Both the position numbers and the translations under genes were made by a program. Positions 47,640-57,643 of a DNA stretch of 64,000 nucleotides are shown in pieces (the stretch's first letter is position 1; each line of letters opens with the position of its first letter). The DNA is taken from the NCBI RefSeq assembly GCF_001025215.1, contig NZ_AP012330.1:558001-622000 (forward strand). Reading direction: 5' to 3'. The notes beneath the pieces are model-generated. The model saw only the letters and a program-made list of their open reading frames with translations, was not told the origin of the DNA and ran no database searches. This DNA comes from Bifidobacterium pseudocatenulatum DSM 20438 = JCM 1200 = LMG 10505. Lineage in GTDB: Bacteria; Actinomycetota; Actinomycetes; Actinomycetales; Bifidobacteriaceae.

Positions 47640-48524
47640 GTGAGCGCAGCCGATTGGACCAGCATCGAAATCCCGCAAGACATTCGCTTGGTGGTTGCCG
47701 ATATGGACGGCACCCTGCTTGATGAGCATAGCGAGATTCCGCAAGGTTTCTGGCCGATGCTTGCCCGGTTGCGCTCACGAGGCGTTGAATTCGTGCCGGC
47801 GTCCGGACGCCAGTACGCTACCTTGCGTGCCATGTTCGCCGATAAGGCGGCGCAGGTGCTTGACGGCGGCGAACTTTCGTATATCGCGGAAAACGGCAAT
47901 GTCGTGGCCATTGACGGTAATATCGCCGAAGTGCACGGCGTCGATACCGATGTGACCCGCTGGACCATCGACACGGTGAACGCTTCTGCCGCGGCTGGCG
48001 AATACGATATGGGATTGGTGCTTTGTGGCCTGCGCACGGCATACGTGCAGCGCACGGACAAGCCGTTCCTTGACGAAGTCGGCAAATATTATGCGGCACT
48101 GGAGATTGTGGACGATCTGCATAGCGTGCTTGAAGATGTGATCGCATCAAACGGCGAAAGCGACACCATGCTCAAACTGGCGATTCTCGATTTCGACGAT
48201 GCCGAAGCGATGGCCGCGGAAAAGCTGACGCCACTGAAGAACGATTATCAGGTGGTGGTTTCCGGCAAACTGTGGGTCGACATCATGAATGCTACAACCA
48301 ATAAGAAACAGGGCGTCGAAGCGTTGCAGCGCGTGCTTGGCGTCACTGCGGCCCAAACGGCGGTATTTGGCGATTATCTCAACGATTTGCAGATGCTTTC
48401 GGCAGGGCAGTGGTCGTTCGCCATGGGCAATGCGCACCCCGCGTTGAAACAAGCCGCGCATTTTGTGGCTCCATCCAATGCCGATCACGGGGTGCTTCAG
48501 GTTGTCGACAAGCTGATTGCGTAA
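47640..48524 (+). CDS. HAD-superfamily Cof-type phosphatase
   Basis: The 294-residue cytoplasmic phosphatase carries the HAD motif I (LVVADMDGTLLDE) with Asp nucleophile near residue 26. Motif II is FVPASGRQYATLR and motif IV is GVTAAQTAVFGDYLNDLQML. A C2-type cap domain lies between. Such enzymes hydrolyse sugar phosphates, FMN or pyridoxal phosphate. GTG 47640 is chosen because AAAGGA lies seven bases upstream; the ATG at 47625 has none. It is probably co-transcribed with orn. Confidence 0.88.
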   Translation: MSAADWTSIEIPQDIRLVVADMDGTLLDEHSEIPQGFWPMLARLRSRGVEFVPASGRQYATLRAMFADKAAQVLDGGELSYIAENGNVVAIDGNIAEVHGVDTDVTRWTIDTVNASAAAGEYDMGLVLCGLRTAYVQRTDKPFLDEVGKYYAALEIVDDLHSVLEDVIASNGESDTMLKLAILDFDDAEAMAAEKLTPLKNDYQVVVSGKLWVDIMNATTNKKQGVEALQRVLGVTAAQTAVFGDYLNDLQMLSAGQWSFAMGNAHPALKQAAHFVAPSNADHGVLQVVDKLIA

Positions 48525-48577
48525 GGAAGCCGTTTCTTCGAAATTGATGGTCGATTGAACAGGAAAGGCGGTGCGGC

Positions 48578-49984
48578 ATGCGGCAGGCTGAGGCATTGGC
48601 GATTCTGCAAAGTGGCGCGAGCGTCTTCCTGACGGGTGCGCCGGGTGCTGGCAAGACCTACGTGCTCAATGAGTTCGTGCGTCAGGCCCGTGCCGAAGGT
48701 GCGGCGGTGTCGGTGACGGCGTCCACCGGTATCGCGGCCACGCATATCAACGGGCAGACCATTCATTCATGGAGCGGTGTCGGACTTGCCAACGCGCTCA
48801 CCGACAATCTGATCAAAACCATACGTACCCGACGCAAACGTAAGCTGCAGGGCGCTGACATTCTCATCATCGACGAGGTTTCCATGTTGCATGCGTGGCT
48901 GTTCGACATGGTCGATCAGGTGTGCCGCATCATTCGACGTGACCAACGCCCGTTCGGAGGGCTTCAAGTGGTGCTGTCCGGCGATTTCTTCCAGCTTCCG
49001 CCAGTGAGTGTGGGTGGGCGCAACCACGATTTGGTCACACCAAGCCCGGAATTCGTGGCTTCCCGCGAACGATATGCGAAAGCGGGACTCAATCCAGATG
49101 GTTTCGTCACCGAATCATTGGTATGGCGGGAATTGAATCCCGCAATCTGTTACCTGACCGAACAGCATCGTCAGGATGACGGCAGTCTGCTCACCGTATT
49201 GACCGATATTCGCAACGGTTGCGTGAACGACGACGATCGCAATGTGCTCCTCACCAGACTGGGCACAATCCCCGAACCTGGTCAACAGGCCGTCAATCTG
49301 TTTCCCGTCAACAAGCAGGCGGACACGCTCAACGACATGCGCCTGTTCGAAATCAACGAGGAGCCGCACGAATATTTCGCCGAAGCCGCAGGACCAGTCA
49401 ATCTGGTGGAACGTTTGAAGAAAAACATGCTTGCCCCCGAACGTTTGCAGCTCAAAACCGGGGCTGCGGTGATGGCCGTACGCAACGACACCGACCACCA
49501 ATTCGTGAACGGATCATTGGGTACCGTGCGCGGATTTGCCGCCGAAAACAAGGGCGGATGGCCGATCGTTGAATTTGAAAACGGCAATATCGTTACCATG
49601 AAGCCGAATTGCTGGGAAATGATGGACGGCGACACAGTGCTCGCCAGCGTCAACCAAGTGCCGTTGCGCTGCGCGTGGGCGATCACCATCCACAAATCGC
49701 AAGGTATGACGCTCGAGCGTGCGGTGATGGATTTGCGGCGCACCTTCGCGCCTGGCATGGGGTATGTGGCGCTGTCTCGCGTGGAAGGCCTGCAAGGCCT
49801 GTATTTGAACGGTGTGAACGAACGCATGTTCTTGGTTTCGCCCGATGCGGTGCGATTGGATGGTGAGTTGCGTCTCGCCTCGGCGCAGGCATCCGATATG
49901 TTGGCTCATGATGGCATCGCCGCGTTCCGGCAGAACATTGCCGTTCCCGACGGTGACGAGTTCGCGCAGGACGCGCTGTTCTAG
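48578..49984 (+). CDS. PIF1-like helicase / AAA ATPase
   Basis: The 468-residue superfamily 1 DNA helicase has Walker A LTGAPGAGKTY near residue 20. Motif Ia is TASTGIAATHINGQTIHSW, Walker B is ILIIDEVSMLHAW, and motif III is VVLSGDFFQLPPV. The C-terminal motifs VNGSLGTV, AITIHKSQGMTLERA and YVALSRVEGLQGLYL match Pif1/RecD2. It likely unwinds DNA at replication barriers or G-quadruplexes. The start is ATG 48578 with AAAGGCGG upstream; a second ATG is unsupported. It is 53 bases after the HAD gene. Confidence 0.9.
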   Translation: MRQAEALAILQSGASVFLTGAPGAGKTYVLNEFVRQARAEGAAVSVTASTGIAATHINGQTIHSWSGVGLANALTDNLIKTIRTRRKRKLQGADILIIDEVSMLHAWLFDMVDQVCRIIRRDQRPFGGLQVVLSGDFFQLPPVSVGGRNHDLVTPSPEFVASRERYAKAGLNPDGFVTESLVWRELNPAICYLTEQHRQDDGSLLTVLTDIRNGCVNDDDRNVLLTRLGTIPEPGQQAVNLFPVNKQADTLNDMRLFEINEEPHEYFAEAAGPVNLVERLKKNMLAPERLQLKTGAAVMAVRNDTDHQFVNGSLGTVRGFAAENKGGWPIVEFENGNIVTMKPNCWEMMDGDTVLASVNQVPLRCAWAITIHKSQGMTLERAVMDLRRTFAPGMGYVALSRVEGLQGLYLNGVNERMFLVSPDAVRLDGELRLASAQASDMLAHDGIAAFRQNIAVPDGDEFAQDALF

Positions 49985-50129
49985 TATGGCGATTGCCTTG
50001 TTTGACATGTATGATGATTTTTGGGATTCGACGGATATGACTGTTGTGTTCCGTCCGTGCGTTGCCATACGTCGGTGAACGGGTGGTTGGATTGGGCTTA
50101 CGTCCCCTTGCCTGAGTAGTTTTGGGCAT

Positions 50130-51965
50130 ATGACTAAAGCACTTCGTATGTCCACCATGTTCCTGCGCACTCTGCGTGAGGATCCCGCCGATGCCGATGT
50201 CGTATCGGATAAGCTTCTGCAGCGCGCCTGCTACCTGCGCAAGGCCGCTCCGGGTATTTGGACCTGGCTGCCGCTGGGCCTGAATGTTCTGAACAAGATC
50301 GAAAACATCATCCGTGAGGAAATGGCTTCGATCGACGCCCAGGAAGTTCACTTCTCCGGTCTGCTGCCGCGTGAACCGTATGAGGCCACCCATCGTTGGG
50401 AAGAGTATGGCGACAACATCTTCCGTTTGAAGGATCGCCATGAGGCCGACTACCTGCTGGCGCCGACCCATGAGGAAATGTTCACCCTGCTGGTCAAGGA
50501 CCTGTACTCCTCCTACAAGGATCTGCCGGTTACCCTCTACCAGATTCAGACCAAGTATCGTGACGAATTCCGTCCGCGTGCAGGCCTGATTCGTGGCCGT
50601 GAATTCATCATGAAGGATGCCTACTCCTTCACGCTTGACAAGGAAGGCCTTGTCAAGGCATATATGGACGAGCGTGGCGCCTACGAGCGTATTTTCAACC
50701 GTCTCGATTTGAAGTATGTGCCGGTGCACGCCATGGCAGGTCCGATGGGCGGTTTCGAATCCGAAGAGTTCCTTGCCCCGATGGAAATCGGTGAAGATAC
50801 CTTCGCACAGTCGCCGAGCGGCAAGGCTTGGAATGTTGAGGCGCTGACCACTCCGGAACCGGAAGCCATCGACTTCAGCAACACTCCGGCCGCTGAAAAG
50901 CGTCCGACGCCGAATGCTGAAACCATCGATCAGATGGTTGAATTTGCCAACGCCAACCATCCGCGTTCCGATGGCCGCGCGTGGGAGGCCTCCGACATTC
51001 TGAAGAACGTGGTGATCGCCGTGATGCATCCGCAGGATGACGAGCATGACGAGCCGTGGCGCGAACTGGTGGTCGTCGGCGTGCCTGGCGATCGTACCGT
51101 TGACATGAAGCGTCTTGAAGCGCAGTTCACTCCGGCTGAAATCGAAGAGGCCACCGACGAGGATCTGAAGAAGCATCCGGAACTCGTCAAGGGCTATATT
51201 GGCCCGATGGCGTTTGGCCCGCAGGCTCGCGGCGGTGAAAAGGCTGAAAACGCCAACGAAACCGGCGAAGCGTTGCGTTACCTCATTGACGCGCATATCG
51301 CCCGCGGTTCCGCATGGTTCACCGGTGCCGATGAAGCCGGAGTCGACTACTACGATCTCGTGTACGGTCGTGACTTCGAAGCCGACGGCGTGGTGGAAGC
51401 CGTGCAGGTTCGCCACGGAGACATGAGCCCGGACGGTTCCGGCCCGCTGAGCTTCGAACGCGGTGTGGAAATCGGCCAGGTGTTCCAGCTTGGCTTGAAG
51501 TATTCCAACGCGCTCGGCCTGAAGGTGCTCGACCAGAACGGCAAGACCGTGCCGGTGTGGATGGGCTCCTACGGCATTGGCGTGTCTCGTGTGATGGCTT
51601 GTATCGCTGAAACCCACCATGACGAGAAGGGCTTGGCATGGCCGGCCATCATCGCTCCCGCCCAGGTGCATGTGGTAGCCACCGGCAAGGATGCGGCTGC
51701 ATTCGAAGCCGCCGAGCAACTGATCGCCGATCTGGAAGCCAAGGGCATCGAAGTGATCTTCGATGACCGTAAGAAGGTTTCCCCGGGCGTCAAGTTCAAG
51801 GATGCCGAGCTTATCGGCGTGCCGCTGATCGCCGTCGCAGGCCGCGACACTGTCAACAATGGCACCATTGAAGTGCGTGACCGCAATGGCGAGAACGCCG
51901 AAGCCGTGCCTGTCGCCGACGCAGCCCGGGTGATTGCCGATCGTGTCGCCGCGCTGCTGAAGTAA
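50130..51965 (+). CDS. proS: Prolyl-tRNA synthetase
   Basis: The 611-residue class II synthetase charges tRNA-Pro. It is the bacterial type, with motif 1 around [19 protein letters not shown], motif 2 [19 protein letters not shown], and motif 3 [13 protein letters not shown]. An editing (INS) domain lies at about 225-400, which clears Ala-tRNA-Pro. The C-terminal anticodon-binding domain is [13 protein letters not shown] onward. No Shine-Dalgarno precedes ATG 50130, so it may be leaderless. A terminator follows at 52002. Confidence 0.97.
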   Translation: MTKALRMSTMFLRTLREDPADADVVSDKLLQRACYLRKAAPGIWTWLPLGLNVLNKIENIIREEMASIDAQEVHFSGLLPREPYEATHRWEEYGDNIFRLKDRHEADYLLAPTHEEMFTLLVKDLYSSYKDLPVTLYQIQTKYRDEFRPRAGLIRGREFIMKDAYSFTLDKEGLVKAYMDERGAYERIFNRLDLKYVPVHAMAGPMGGFESEEFLAPMEIGEDTFAQSPSGKAWNVEALTTPEPEAIDFSNTPAAEKRPTPNAETIDQMVEFANANHPRSDGRAWEASDILKNVVIAVMHPQDDEHDEPWRELVVVGVPGDRTVDMKRLEAQFTPAEIEEATDEDLKKHPELVKGYIGPMAFGPQARGGEKAENANETGEALRYLIDAHIARGSAWFTGADEAGVDYYDLVYGRDFEADGVVEAVQVRHGDMSPDGSGPLSFERGVEIGQVFQLGLKYSNALGLKVLDQNGKTVPVWMGSYGIGVSRVMACIAETHHDEKGLAWPAIIAPAQVHVVATGKDAAAFEAAEQLIADLEAKGIEVIFDDRKKVSPGVKFKDAELIGVPLIAVAGRDTVNNGTIEVRDRNGENAEAVPVADAARVIADRVAALLK

Positions 51966-52001
51966 TAATCGTAAACCATTTCGATTATTCCAAGGATTAC
52001 A

Positions 52002-52042
52002 CGGAAGATTATGGATGCACCATAGTCTTCCGTTTTTTTTTT
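52002..52042 (+). terminator. proS terminator
   Basis: CGGAAGATTATGG and CCATAGTCTTCCG pair with a single G-T wobble over a 5-base loop, followed by nine or ten T residues. It is a strong Rho-independent terminator. Confidence 0.92.
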
Positions 52043-52125
52043 AAAAAAAAAGTGATCGAAGAATTGCAGAAAATATTCATTGGGAAATCAGACGAAATCC
52101 TACACACCTATCGACGGTGCATTGC

Positions 52126-52192
52126 TGTGGATAAGTGAAAAGATATCCACCTACTATCCACGACTCGCCCGAAATGACGTCCTCTATCCACA
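52126..52192. promoter_or_regulatory. Cluster of four DnaA-box-like 9-mers
   Basis: TGTGGATAA at 52126-52134 is a perfect DnaA box on the minus strand (TTATCCACA). ATATCCACC (52143), CTATCCACG (52154) and CTATCCACA (52184) on the plus strand each differ by one to three bases. They sit between the proS terminator and the SSB-like gene. The rest of the 416-base gap holds no gene that I can support. Confidence 0.6.
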
Positions 52193-52381
52193 TTCGTCAG
52201 TCGAGCTGGTGCAAGCAAAGCCGATTCGGCGATAGTGATGGTACCGCGGAAACGCAAGGAAGCGGAAAGGCGTGCAGAACCCCTCTCTCGCAACCCATTT
52301 CTCCGACTGCGCGTTGCTTTCGCACCTTCATCGGTGCTTTCCGCGGCCCCTTTATTACCAATGCGACAGAAAGGGCCGATC

Positions 52382-52918
52382 ATGGCACAACAGCAAGCTC
52401 TCATCACCATCACCGGATATGTGGGCGCCAATCCCACGCAATTCAACAAGGATGGCATGCCCCATGCCAGTTCGTTCAGAATGGCGAGCACCAGACGGTA
52501 TTTCGACAATCGCACACAGCAATGGAAGGATCTTCCCACCACATGGATCACGGTGAAAGCGTACCGGAACCTATCCGAGAACATCTGCCAATCTCTGAAG
52601 AAAGGCGAGCCGGTTATCGTGATGGGCGCGCTCGCCACGGAAACGTGGGCCGATCAGAACGGCAAACCGCAGTCACGCATAGTGCTGGAAGCCAGCGCCG
52701 CAGGGCACGACCTTAACCGGGGAGTCACCACGTTGCGTAAGTTCGTCAAGCCGAACGACCAGCACCAGCCGGAAGCGAAAGGAACGGAACCGCGTGTGGG
52801 AGCCGATCCGTTCGTCAGGCAGGGCAGTGTGGCGCCGGTCGAAATCGTGGTTCCCGAAGATGACGAAGCCGCCGAATTCTCGGGAGATACCGGGGAATTC
52901 GACGGCGACATATATTAG
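52382..52918 (+). CDS. Single-stranded DNA-binding protein-like (OB fold)
   Basis: The 178-residue protein has an OB fold at about 5-110 (ALITITGYVGANPTQF, TWITVKAYRNLSENICQSLKKGEPVIVMG). This is the SSB family fold that binds single-stranded DNA as a tetramer. The C-terminal tail is short and ends in EFDGDIY, lacking the DDIPF tip that recruits SSB partner proteins. It is probably a second SSB rather than the replicative one. ATG 52382 has AAAGGGCC upstream. A DnaA-box cluster lies about 190 bases before. Confidence 0.87.
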   Translation: MAQQQALITITGYVGANPTQFNKDGMPHASSFRMASTRRYFDNRTQQWKDLPTTWITVKAYRNLSENICQSLKKGEPVIVMGALATETWADQNGKPQSRIVLEASAAGHDLNRGVTTLRKFVKPNDQHQPEAKGTEPRVGADPFVRQGSVAPVEIVVPEDDEAAEFSGDTGEFDGDIY

Positions 52919-52973
52919 GCGGCACCGATGCCTTGCATGCTTGGCTCCGATTGCCAGCCGATGATGTGGTTTG

Positions 52974-55055
52974 TTACCAGATGCGCACGCGCTGATCGGG
53001 ATCGAGCCACATGCCGTCCTCCGGCTTCACGTCGAACGCCTTGTAGAACAGATCCACGTTGCGTGCGATGCCGTTCGTGCGGCATTCGGCGGGGGAGTGC
53101 GGGTCGATCTGCAGATACTGCTCCGCCAGCTCGTCACGATTCTTGGTGCGCCAGATGGACGCGTAGCTGAGGAAGAAACGCTGCAAACCGGTGAAACCAT
53201 CGATTTCCGGCGCTTCAGACAGCGAAGCTTCAATGGACTCCGTGGAACCGTTCTTCTCACGGCCTGCCGCCTCGTCAAGAGCGAACGCATATGCTTTGAG
53301 CGCAATGTTCACGCCACTCAGGTCGCCGATGTTCTCGCCGATGGTCAAAGCGCCGTTCACATGTGGAGCCTGAGCTGGATCGTCGGCGTATTTTTCGGCA
53401 AGCTGCGTTGGCACGAACGCGTTGTACTGGTCGATGAGTTTCTGCGTGAGCTGCTCGAAATTGGCCTTGTCTTCTTCGGTCCACCAGTCGTTGAGCTTGC
53501 CGTCGCCGTCGTACTGGGCACCCTGATCGTCGAAGCCGTGGCCGATCTCATGGCCGATCACCGCTCCGATACCGCCATAGTTCGCGGCGTCTTCGGCGTT
53601 CGGATCGAAGAACGGCGGCTGCAGAATGGCGGCCGGGAACACGATCACGTTCATGGTCGGCTCATAATAGGCGTTCACCGTCTGCGGATTCATCAGCCAT
53701 TCGTCCTTGTCGACGCTCTTGCCGACTTTGGCCAGCTGATAGCCGGTCTCATACAAGTTGGCGGCACGCATGTTCTCGGCAAAACCGGCATTCTCATGTA
53801 CGTCAAGCGCGGAATAGTCACGCCAATGGTTCGTATAGCCGATCTTCGGCACGAACTTGGAGAGCTTCTCCAACGCCTTCTGCTTGGTTTCTTCGCCAAG
53901 CCAGGCGGAGTTGGAAATGGACACGCGGTAGGCGTCGATCAGATTGCCGACCAGCTGTTCCATACGCTGCTTCGACGACTCGGGGAAGTGCCTCTTCACA
54001 TATTCGCGGCCCACATCCTCGCCGCAAATGCCGTTGACCAGCGAAACGCCGCGCTTCCAACGCACGCGCTGCTGCTTCTGACCAGACAACGTCTTGCCAT
54101 AGAACTCGAAATTCGTCTCATCGAATTCGTGCGGCAACTCCAAGGTGGAGCCGATGATCACATGCACGCGTGCCCACAGCTTGAGATCGTCGAGATCCGC
54201 GGCCTTCCAGAATGCGTTAAGACCGGTGAGGAAGCTGGGCTCATGCACCACCACATGGTTGAAAATGCCTCGGAAATCAAGCGGCTGCACCTGAGCGGCG
54301 GAAGTCTGATCATATGCGGACTGCCAGGATTCGATCCATGTGTCGAGATCATAATCGGCGAGCATTCCGCTCAATTCCGCATAATCGGTGGGATTATAGG
54401 TCTTCACCGAATCACGGGTTGCCACATTGTCCCAATGGTTCGCGGCGATACGTGTCTCCACGTCGAGGAAACGCTGGGCTTGAGCTTCGGCCTGCTCGTC
54501 ATCGGCGGCGAGCTTCGCGTTCTTCAACTGCTTGGCCACCATATCGACGTATGCTTCACGAATCGGCGCATAATGGTCTTCACGGTAATACGCCTCATCG
54601 GGCAGTCCCAAGCCAGACTGTTCAATATGGATGATGTTGGTTTCGGGAGCGCCCGGATCGCCATACACGGCAATGCCGATCAGGTCAGGGCCGCCAGCCG
54701 GGTTCATCGCGCCCAAAGAGCGGGTGAGTTCAGCCTTGTCGGCAGCGACGTCAATAGCCTTCAACTGGTCTTCAATGGCCGCGAGTCCGGAAGCGTTGAT
54801 GGCGTCGACGTCAAGGAAACTCGCATACAGGGCGTGGGACTTCTCGGCAGGGCAGTCGTCGTCTTCGAGAATCTCACGAATCTGGTTTTCGGCATCTTCA
54901 GCGAGCTTATCGAACGAACCATAACGGGAACGATCATCAGGAAGACGATACATGTCGATCCATGGGCCGTTGACATAGCGGAACAGATCTTGCGCAGGGC
55001 CGGTCACGGCGGAGAACGATGCCGGATCGATACCCGAATTCAAAGTGGTACTCAT
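52974..55055 (-). CDS. pepO: M13-family zinc endopeptidase (PepO type)
   Basis: The 693-residue metallopeptidase cleaves oligopeptides. The zinc site is GHEIGHGFDDQGAQYD with HExxH, and the third ligand is the Glu of GENIGDLSG. The end, CRTNGIARNVDLFYKAF and RVRIW, is the neprilysin-family signature. There is no signal peptide or anchor, so it is cytosolic like PepO of lactic acid bacteria. It sits opposite the SSB-like gene and opposite map, with a separate promoter. Confidence 0.93.
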   Translation of the reverse strand: MSTTLNSGIDPASFSAVTGPAQDLFRYVNGPWIDMYRLPDDRSRYGSFDKLAEDAENQIREILEDDDCPAEKSHALYASFLDVDAINASGLAAIEDQLKAIDVAADKAELTRSLGAMNPAGGPDLIGIAVYGDPGAPETNIIHIEQSGLGLPDEAYYREDHYAPIREAYVDMVAKQLKNAKLAADDEQAEAQAQRFLDVETRIAANHWDNVATRDSVKTYNPTDYAELSGMLADYDLDTWIESWQSAYDQTSAAQVQPLDFRGIFNHVVVHEPSFLTGLNAFWKAADLDDLKLWARVHVIIGSTLELPHEFDETNFEFYGKTLSGQKQQRVRWKRGVSLVNGICGEDVGREYVKRHFPESSKQRMEQLVGNLIDAYRVSISNSAWLGEETKQKALEKLSKFVPKIGYTNHWRDYSALDVHENAGFAENMRAANLYETGYQLAKVGKSVDKDEWLMNPQTVNAYYEPTMNVIVFPAAILQPPFFDPNAEDAANYGGIGAVIGHEIGHGFDDQGAQYDGDGKLNDWWTEEDKANFEQLTQKLIDQYNAFVPTQLAEKYADDPAQAPHVNGALTIGENIGDLSGVNIALKAYAFALDEAAGREKNGSTESIEASLSEAPEIDGFTGLQRFFLSYASIWRTKNRDELAEQYLQIDPHSPAECRTNGIARNVDLFYKAFDVKPEDGMWLDPDQRVRIW

Positions 55056-55208
55056 GGCTTCACACTATCCATCTTTGGTGACAAAACAGTGTATCTGAAA
55101 CGAATAATCATCATTCCGCAACGGCATGCATAAGGTGAGATTTGCATAATCGTAAGAAAAGCCAGGGAGAGCCGAGCACTGTAGGGCGTACGAAGTAGGG
55201 TTAGAGGC

Positions 55209-55988
55209 ATGATTGAACTGAAAACACCGAAAGAGATCGAAGAGATGAAGCCTGCCGGCCGTTTTGTCGGCGGCATTCTGCGCGATCTCAAGGAATTTAC
55301 CAAAGTTGGTACCAATCTGCTGGAAATCGATGAATTCGTGCACAAGCGCATCGTCGATCGCAAGGGTGCCGAATCCTGCTATGTCGACTATGCTCCGGAT
55401 TTCGGTACCGGCCCGTTCGCGCACTATATTTGCGTTTCCGTGAACGATGCCGTACTGCACGGCGTTCCGTTCGATTACAACCTGAAGGACGGCGATTTGG
55501 TCAGCCTCGATCTGGCGATCAACGTCGATGGCTGGGTTGCCGATTCCGCCATCAGCTTCGTGGTCGGCGAGCATAAGGATCCTGAGGATCTGCGCCTGAT
55601 CAAGTGCACCGAAGAGGCGCTCGCGGCCGGTATTGCCGCTGCGCAGCCGGGCAACCGTTTGGGTGATGTTTCCGCGGCAGTCGGCGATGTGGCCCGCGAA
55701 TACGGCTATCCGATCAATCTTGAATTCGGCGGCCATGGCGTCGGACGTATTATGCACGGCGATCCGCATGTGCCGAACGATGGCCGCGCGCACCACGGCT
55801 ACAAGCTGCGTCCGGGCCTGGTCATCGCCATCGAACCGTGGTTCCTCAAGACCACCGACGAAATCTACCAGGATCCGAAAGATGGTTGGACGCTGAAGAG
55901 CTCCGACGGTTCCCGTGGCGCGCATAGCGAACACACCATCGCCATCACCGACAACGGTCCGGTGATCCTCACCGTTCGCGACAAGTGA
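55209..55988 (+). CDS. map: Methionine aminopeptidase, type I
   Basis: The 259-residue enzyme removes the initiator Met from new proteins. Metal ligands are two Asp around LDLAINVDGWVADSAISF, His in GGHGVGRIMHGDPHVPN, Glu in VIAIEPWF and Glu in SEHTIAIT. The length suits the simple type Ia form. GAGG lies just before ATG 55209. It is divergent from pepO and followed by a clear terminator. Confidence 0.96.
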   Translation: MIELKTPKEIEEMKPAGRFVGGILRDLKEFTKVGTNLLEIDEFVHKRIVDRKGAESCYVDYAPDFGTGPFAHYICVSVNDAVLHGVPFDYNLKDGDLVSLDLAINVDGWVADSAISFVVGEHKDPEDLRLIKCTEEALAAGIAAAQPGNRLGDVSAAVGDVAREYGYPINLEFGGHGVGRIMHGDPHVPNDGRAHHGYKLRPGLVIAIEPWFLKTTDEIYQDPKDGWTLKSSDGSRGAHSEHTIAITDNGPVILTVRDK

Positions 55989-56048
55989 TCAGACGGTAGC
56001 GTAAAACGCGGCAAAGCTCCAATACGACGGAGCGAAGCGTACGAAAAG

Positions 56049-56086
56049 AAGGCCGATGCCCACGATTATTCAGGCATCGGCCTTTT
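56049..56086 (+). terminator. map terminator
   Basis: AAGGCCGATGCC (56049-56060) and GGCATCGGCCTT (56073-56084) pair perfectly, followed by TT and an A/T stretch. Confidence 0.88.
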
Positions 56087-56240
56087 ATATGCGTAATTTC
56101 GCGCGGAAATAGTCGAATTATTTGCCTTGCAGGAATGAAGTATCGGATGTCAATCGATTGATTTTGAGACGAAACCATGCTTGGAAACGCGCATGCCATA
56201 TAGTGTTCGATACTTTCGAACGGTTAAGGAGCGTGCAAGT

Positions 56241-57533
56241 ATGGCCACAGCCAATCTGAGTGTGGAATCCAAAGACTTCACCCTGCCGGTGGTCGAAGCC
56301 ACGGCGGGTGCGGACGGCATCGTGGTGTCCACGCTGCGCAACGACGGCTGGGTCACACTCGACCCTGGTTTCCTGACGACTGCGCAATGCGAATCGAAAA
56401 TCACGTACATCGACGGCAAGAACTCGATCCTGCGCTACCGCGGGTACCCGATCGAGCAGTTGTGTGAGCAATCCGATTTCCTTGAGGTCGCCTGGTTGCT
56501 GCGTCATGGCGAACTGCCGAATCAGGAGCAGTACGACCGGTTCATTTCCGACATCAACCATCGCACGATGGTGGGTGAGGATTTCCGTACCTTCATGGGT
56601 TCTTTCCCACGCACCGCGCATCCGATGAGCGTGATGGCATCCGCGGTCAACGCGCTCGCCACCTTCTATCCGGACACTACTGATATCAATGATTCCGACC
56701 AGCTTGACGAGGCTGCGACCATCATTATGGCAAAGGCACGAACCATCGTCAGCTACATTTTCCGCCGTCGCCGCGATGAGCCGATGCTGTATCCGGATTA
56801 TTCGCGCGGCTATGTCGACGATTTCCTGCGCATGTGCTTTGCGGTGCCGTACGAGCCGTTCGATTCCGACCCGCTGTACGTGCATGCGCTCGGACGCCTG
56901 CTGATCATTCATGCCGATCATGAGCAGAACTGCTCCACTTCCGTGGTACGTATCGCCGGTTCCGCCCACGCCAACCTGTATTCCGCGGTTGCGGCGGGCA
57001 TCAACGCGCTGTCGGGCCCATTGCATGGTGGTGCGAATGAAGCGGTGCTCCGTCAGCTCAAAGCCATTCGCGATTCAGGCAAAACCGTCAAGGAATTCGT
57101 GGAAGACGCCAAAACCAGCGGTCAGCGTATTTCCGGACTCGGCCACCGCGTGTACAAGTCGTACGATCCGCGTGCCGCGATCGCCAAGAAGTATCTGCAG
57201 AAGATCATGGAACGCGCGGACACGTTGAAATTGCCTGCCGACGAGCGTGCGCTGTTCGACGTCGCCACGGAATTGGAGAAAATCGCGCTGAACGACGAGT
57301 ATTTCGTGTCGCGTCACCTGTATCCGAATGTCGACTTCTACACGGGATTGATCTATCGCGCAATCGGGTTCGATCCGTCCATGTTCACCACATTGTTTGC
57401 ATTGGGGCGTATTCCCGGTTGGATCGCGCAGTATCGTGAGATGCTTGCCGATCCGAACACCAAGATCGGTCGTCCGCGTCAGGTGTACACCGGTTATACC
57501 GAACGTGATTACACTCCGATCGACCGTCGATAG
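56241..57533 (+). CDS. gltA: Citrate synthase
   Basis: The 430-residue enzyme condenses acetyl-CoA and oxaloacetate; in bifidobacteria, with an incomplete cycle, it serves glutamate synthesis. Catalytic His and Asp are within DHEQNCSTSVVRIAGS, GPLHGGANEAVL and GLGHRVYKSYDPRA. The N-terminal domain opening DPGFLTTAQCESKITYIDG is the type-I form. ATG 56241 has AAGGA ten bases upstream; the frame is open further but lacks homology. Confidence 0.96.
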   Translation: MATANLSVESKDFTLPVVEATAGADGIVVSTLRNDGWVTLDPGFLTTAQCESKITYIDGKNSILRYRGYPIEQLCEQSDFLEVAWLLRHGELPNQEQYDRFISDINHRTMVGEDFRTFMGSFPRTAHPMSVMASAVNALATFYPDTTDINDSDQLDEAATIIMAKARTIVSYIFRRRRDEPMLYPDYSRGYVDDFLRMCFAVPYEPFDSDPLYVHALGRLLIIHADHEQNCSTSVVRIAGSAHANLYSAVAAGINALSGPLHGGANEAVLRQLKAIRDSGKTVKEFVEDAKTSGQRISGLGHRVYKSYDPRAAIAKKYLQKIMERADTLKLPADERALFDVATELEKIALNDEYFVSRHLYPNVDFYTGLIYRAIGFDPSMFTTLFALGRIPGWIAQYREMLADPNTKIGRPRQVYTGYTERDYTPIDRR

Positions 57534-57643
57534 TTGCTTTTTCGCTGTTTCATGGACTTGTGATGCTGTTCGCCAAGCCCTGCGGCTAAAGTATTGCACG
57601 GAAACATGCAAGTAATGCAATCACTGTTGTGAAGGAGCGAAGA

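Noticed and set aside
49683-51719. 678-residue open frame antisense to proS
   Set aside because: Shadow of proS with no start signal or recognisable fold.
52971-55133. 720-residue open frame antisense to the M13 peptidase
   Set aside because: The minus strand has HExxH, ENxGD and the VRIW end; the plus-strand frame has none of a real protein's features.
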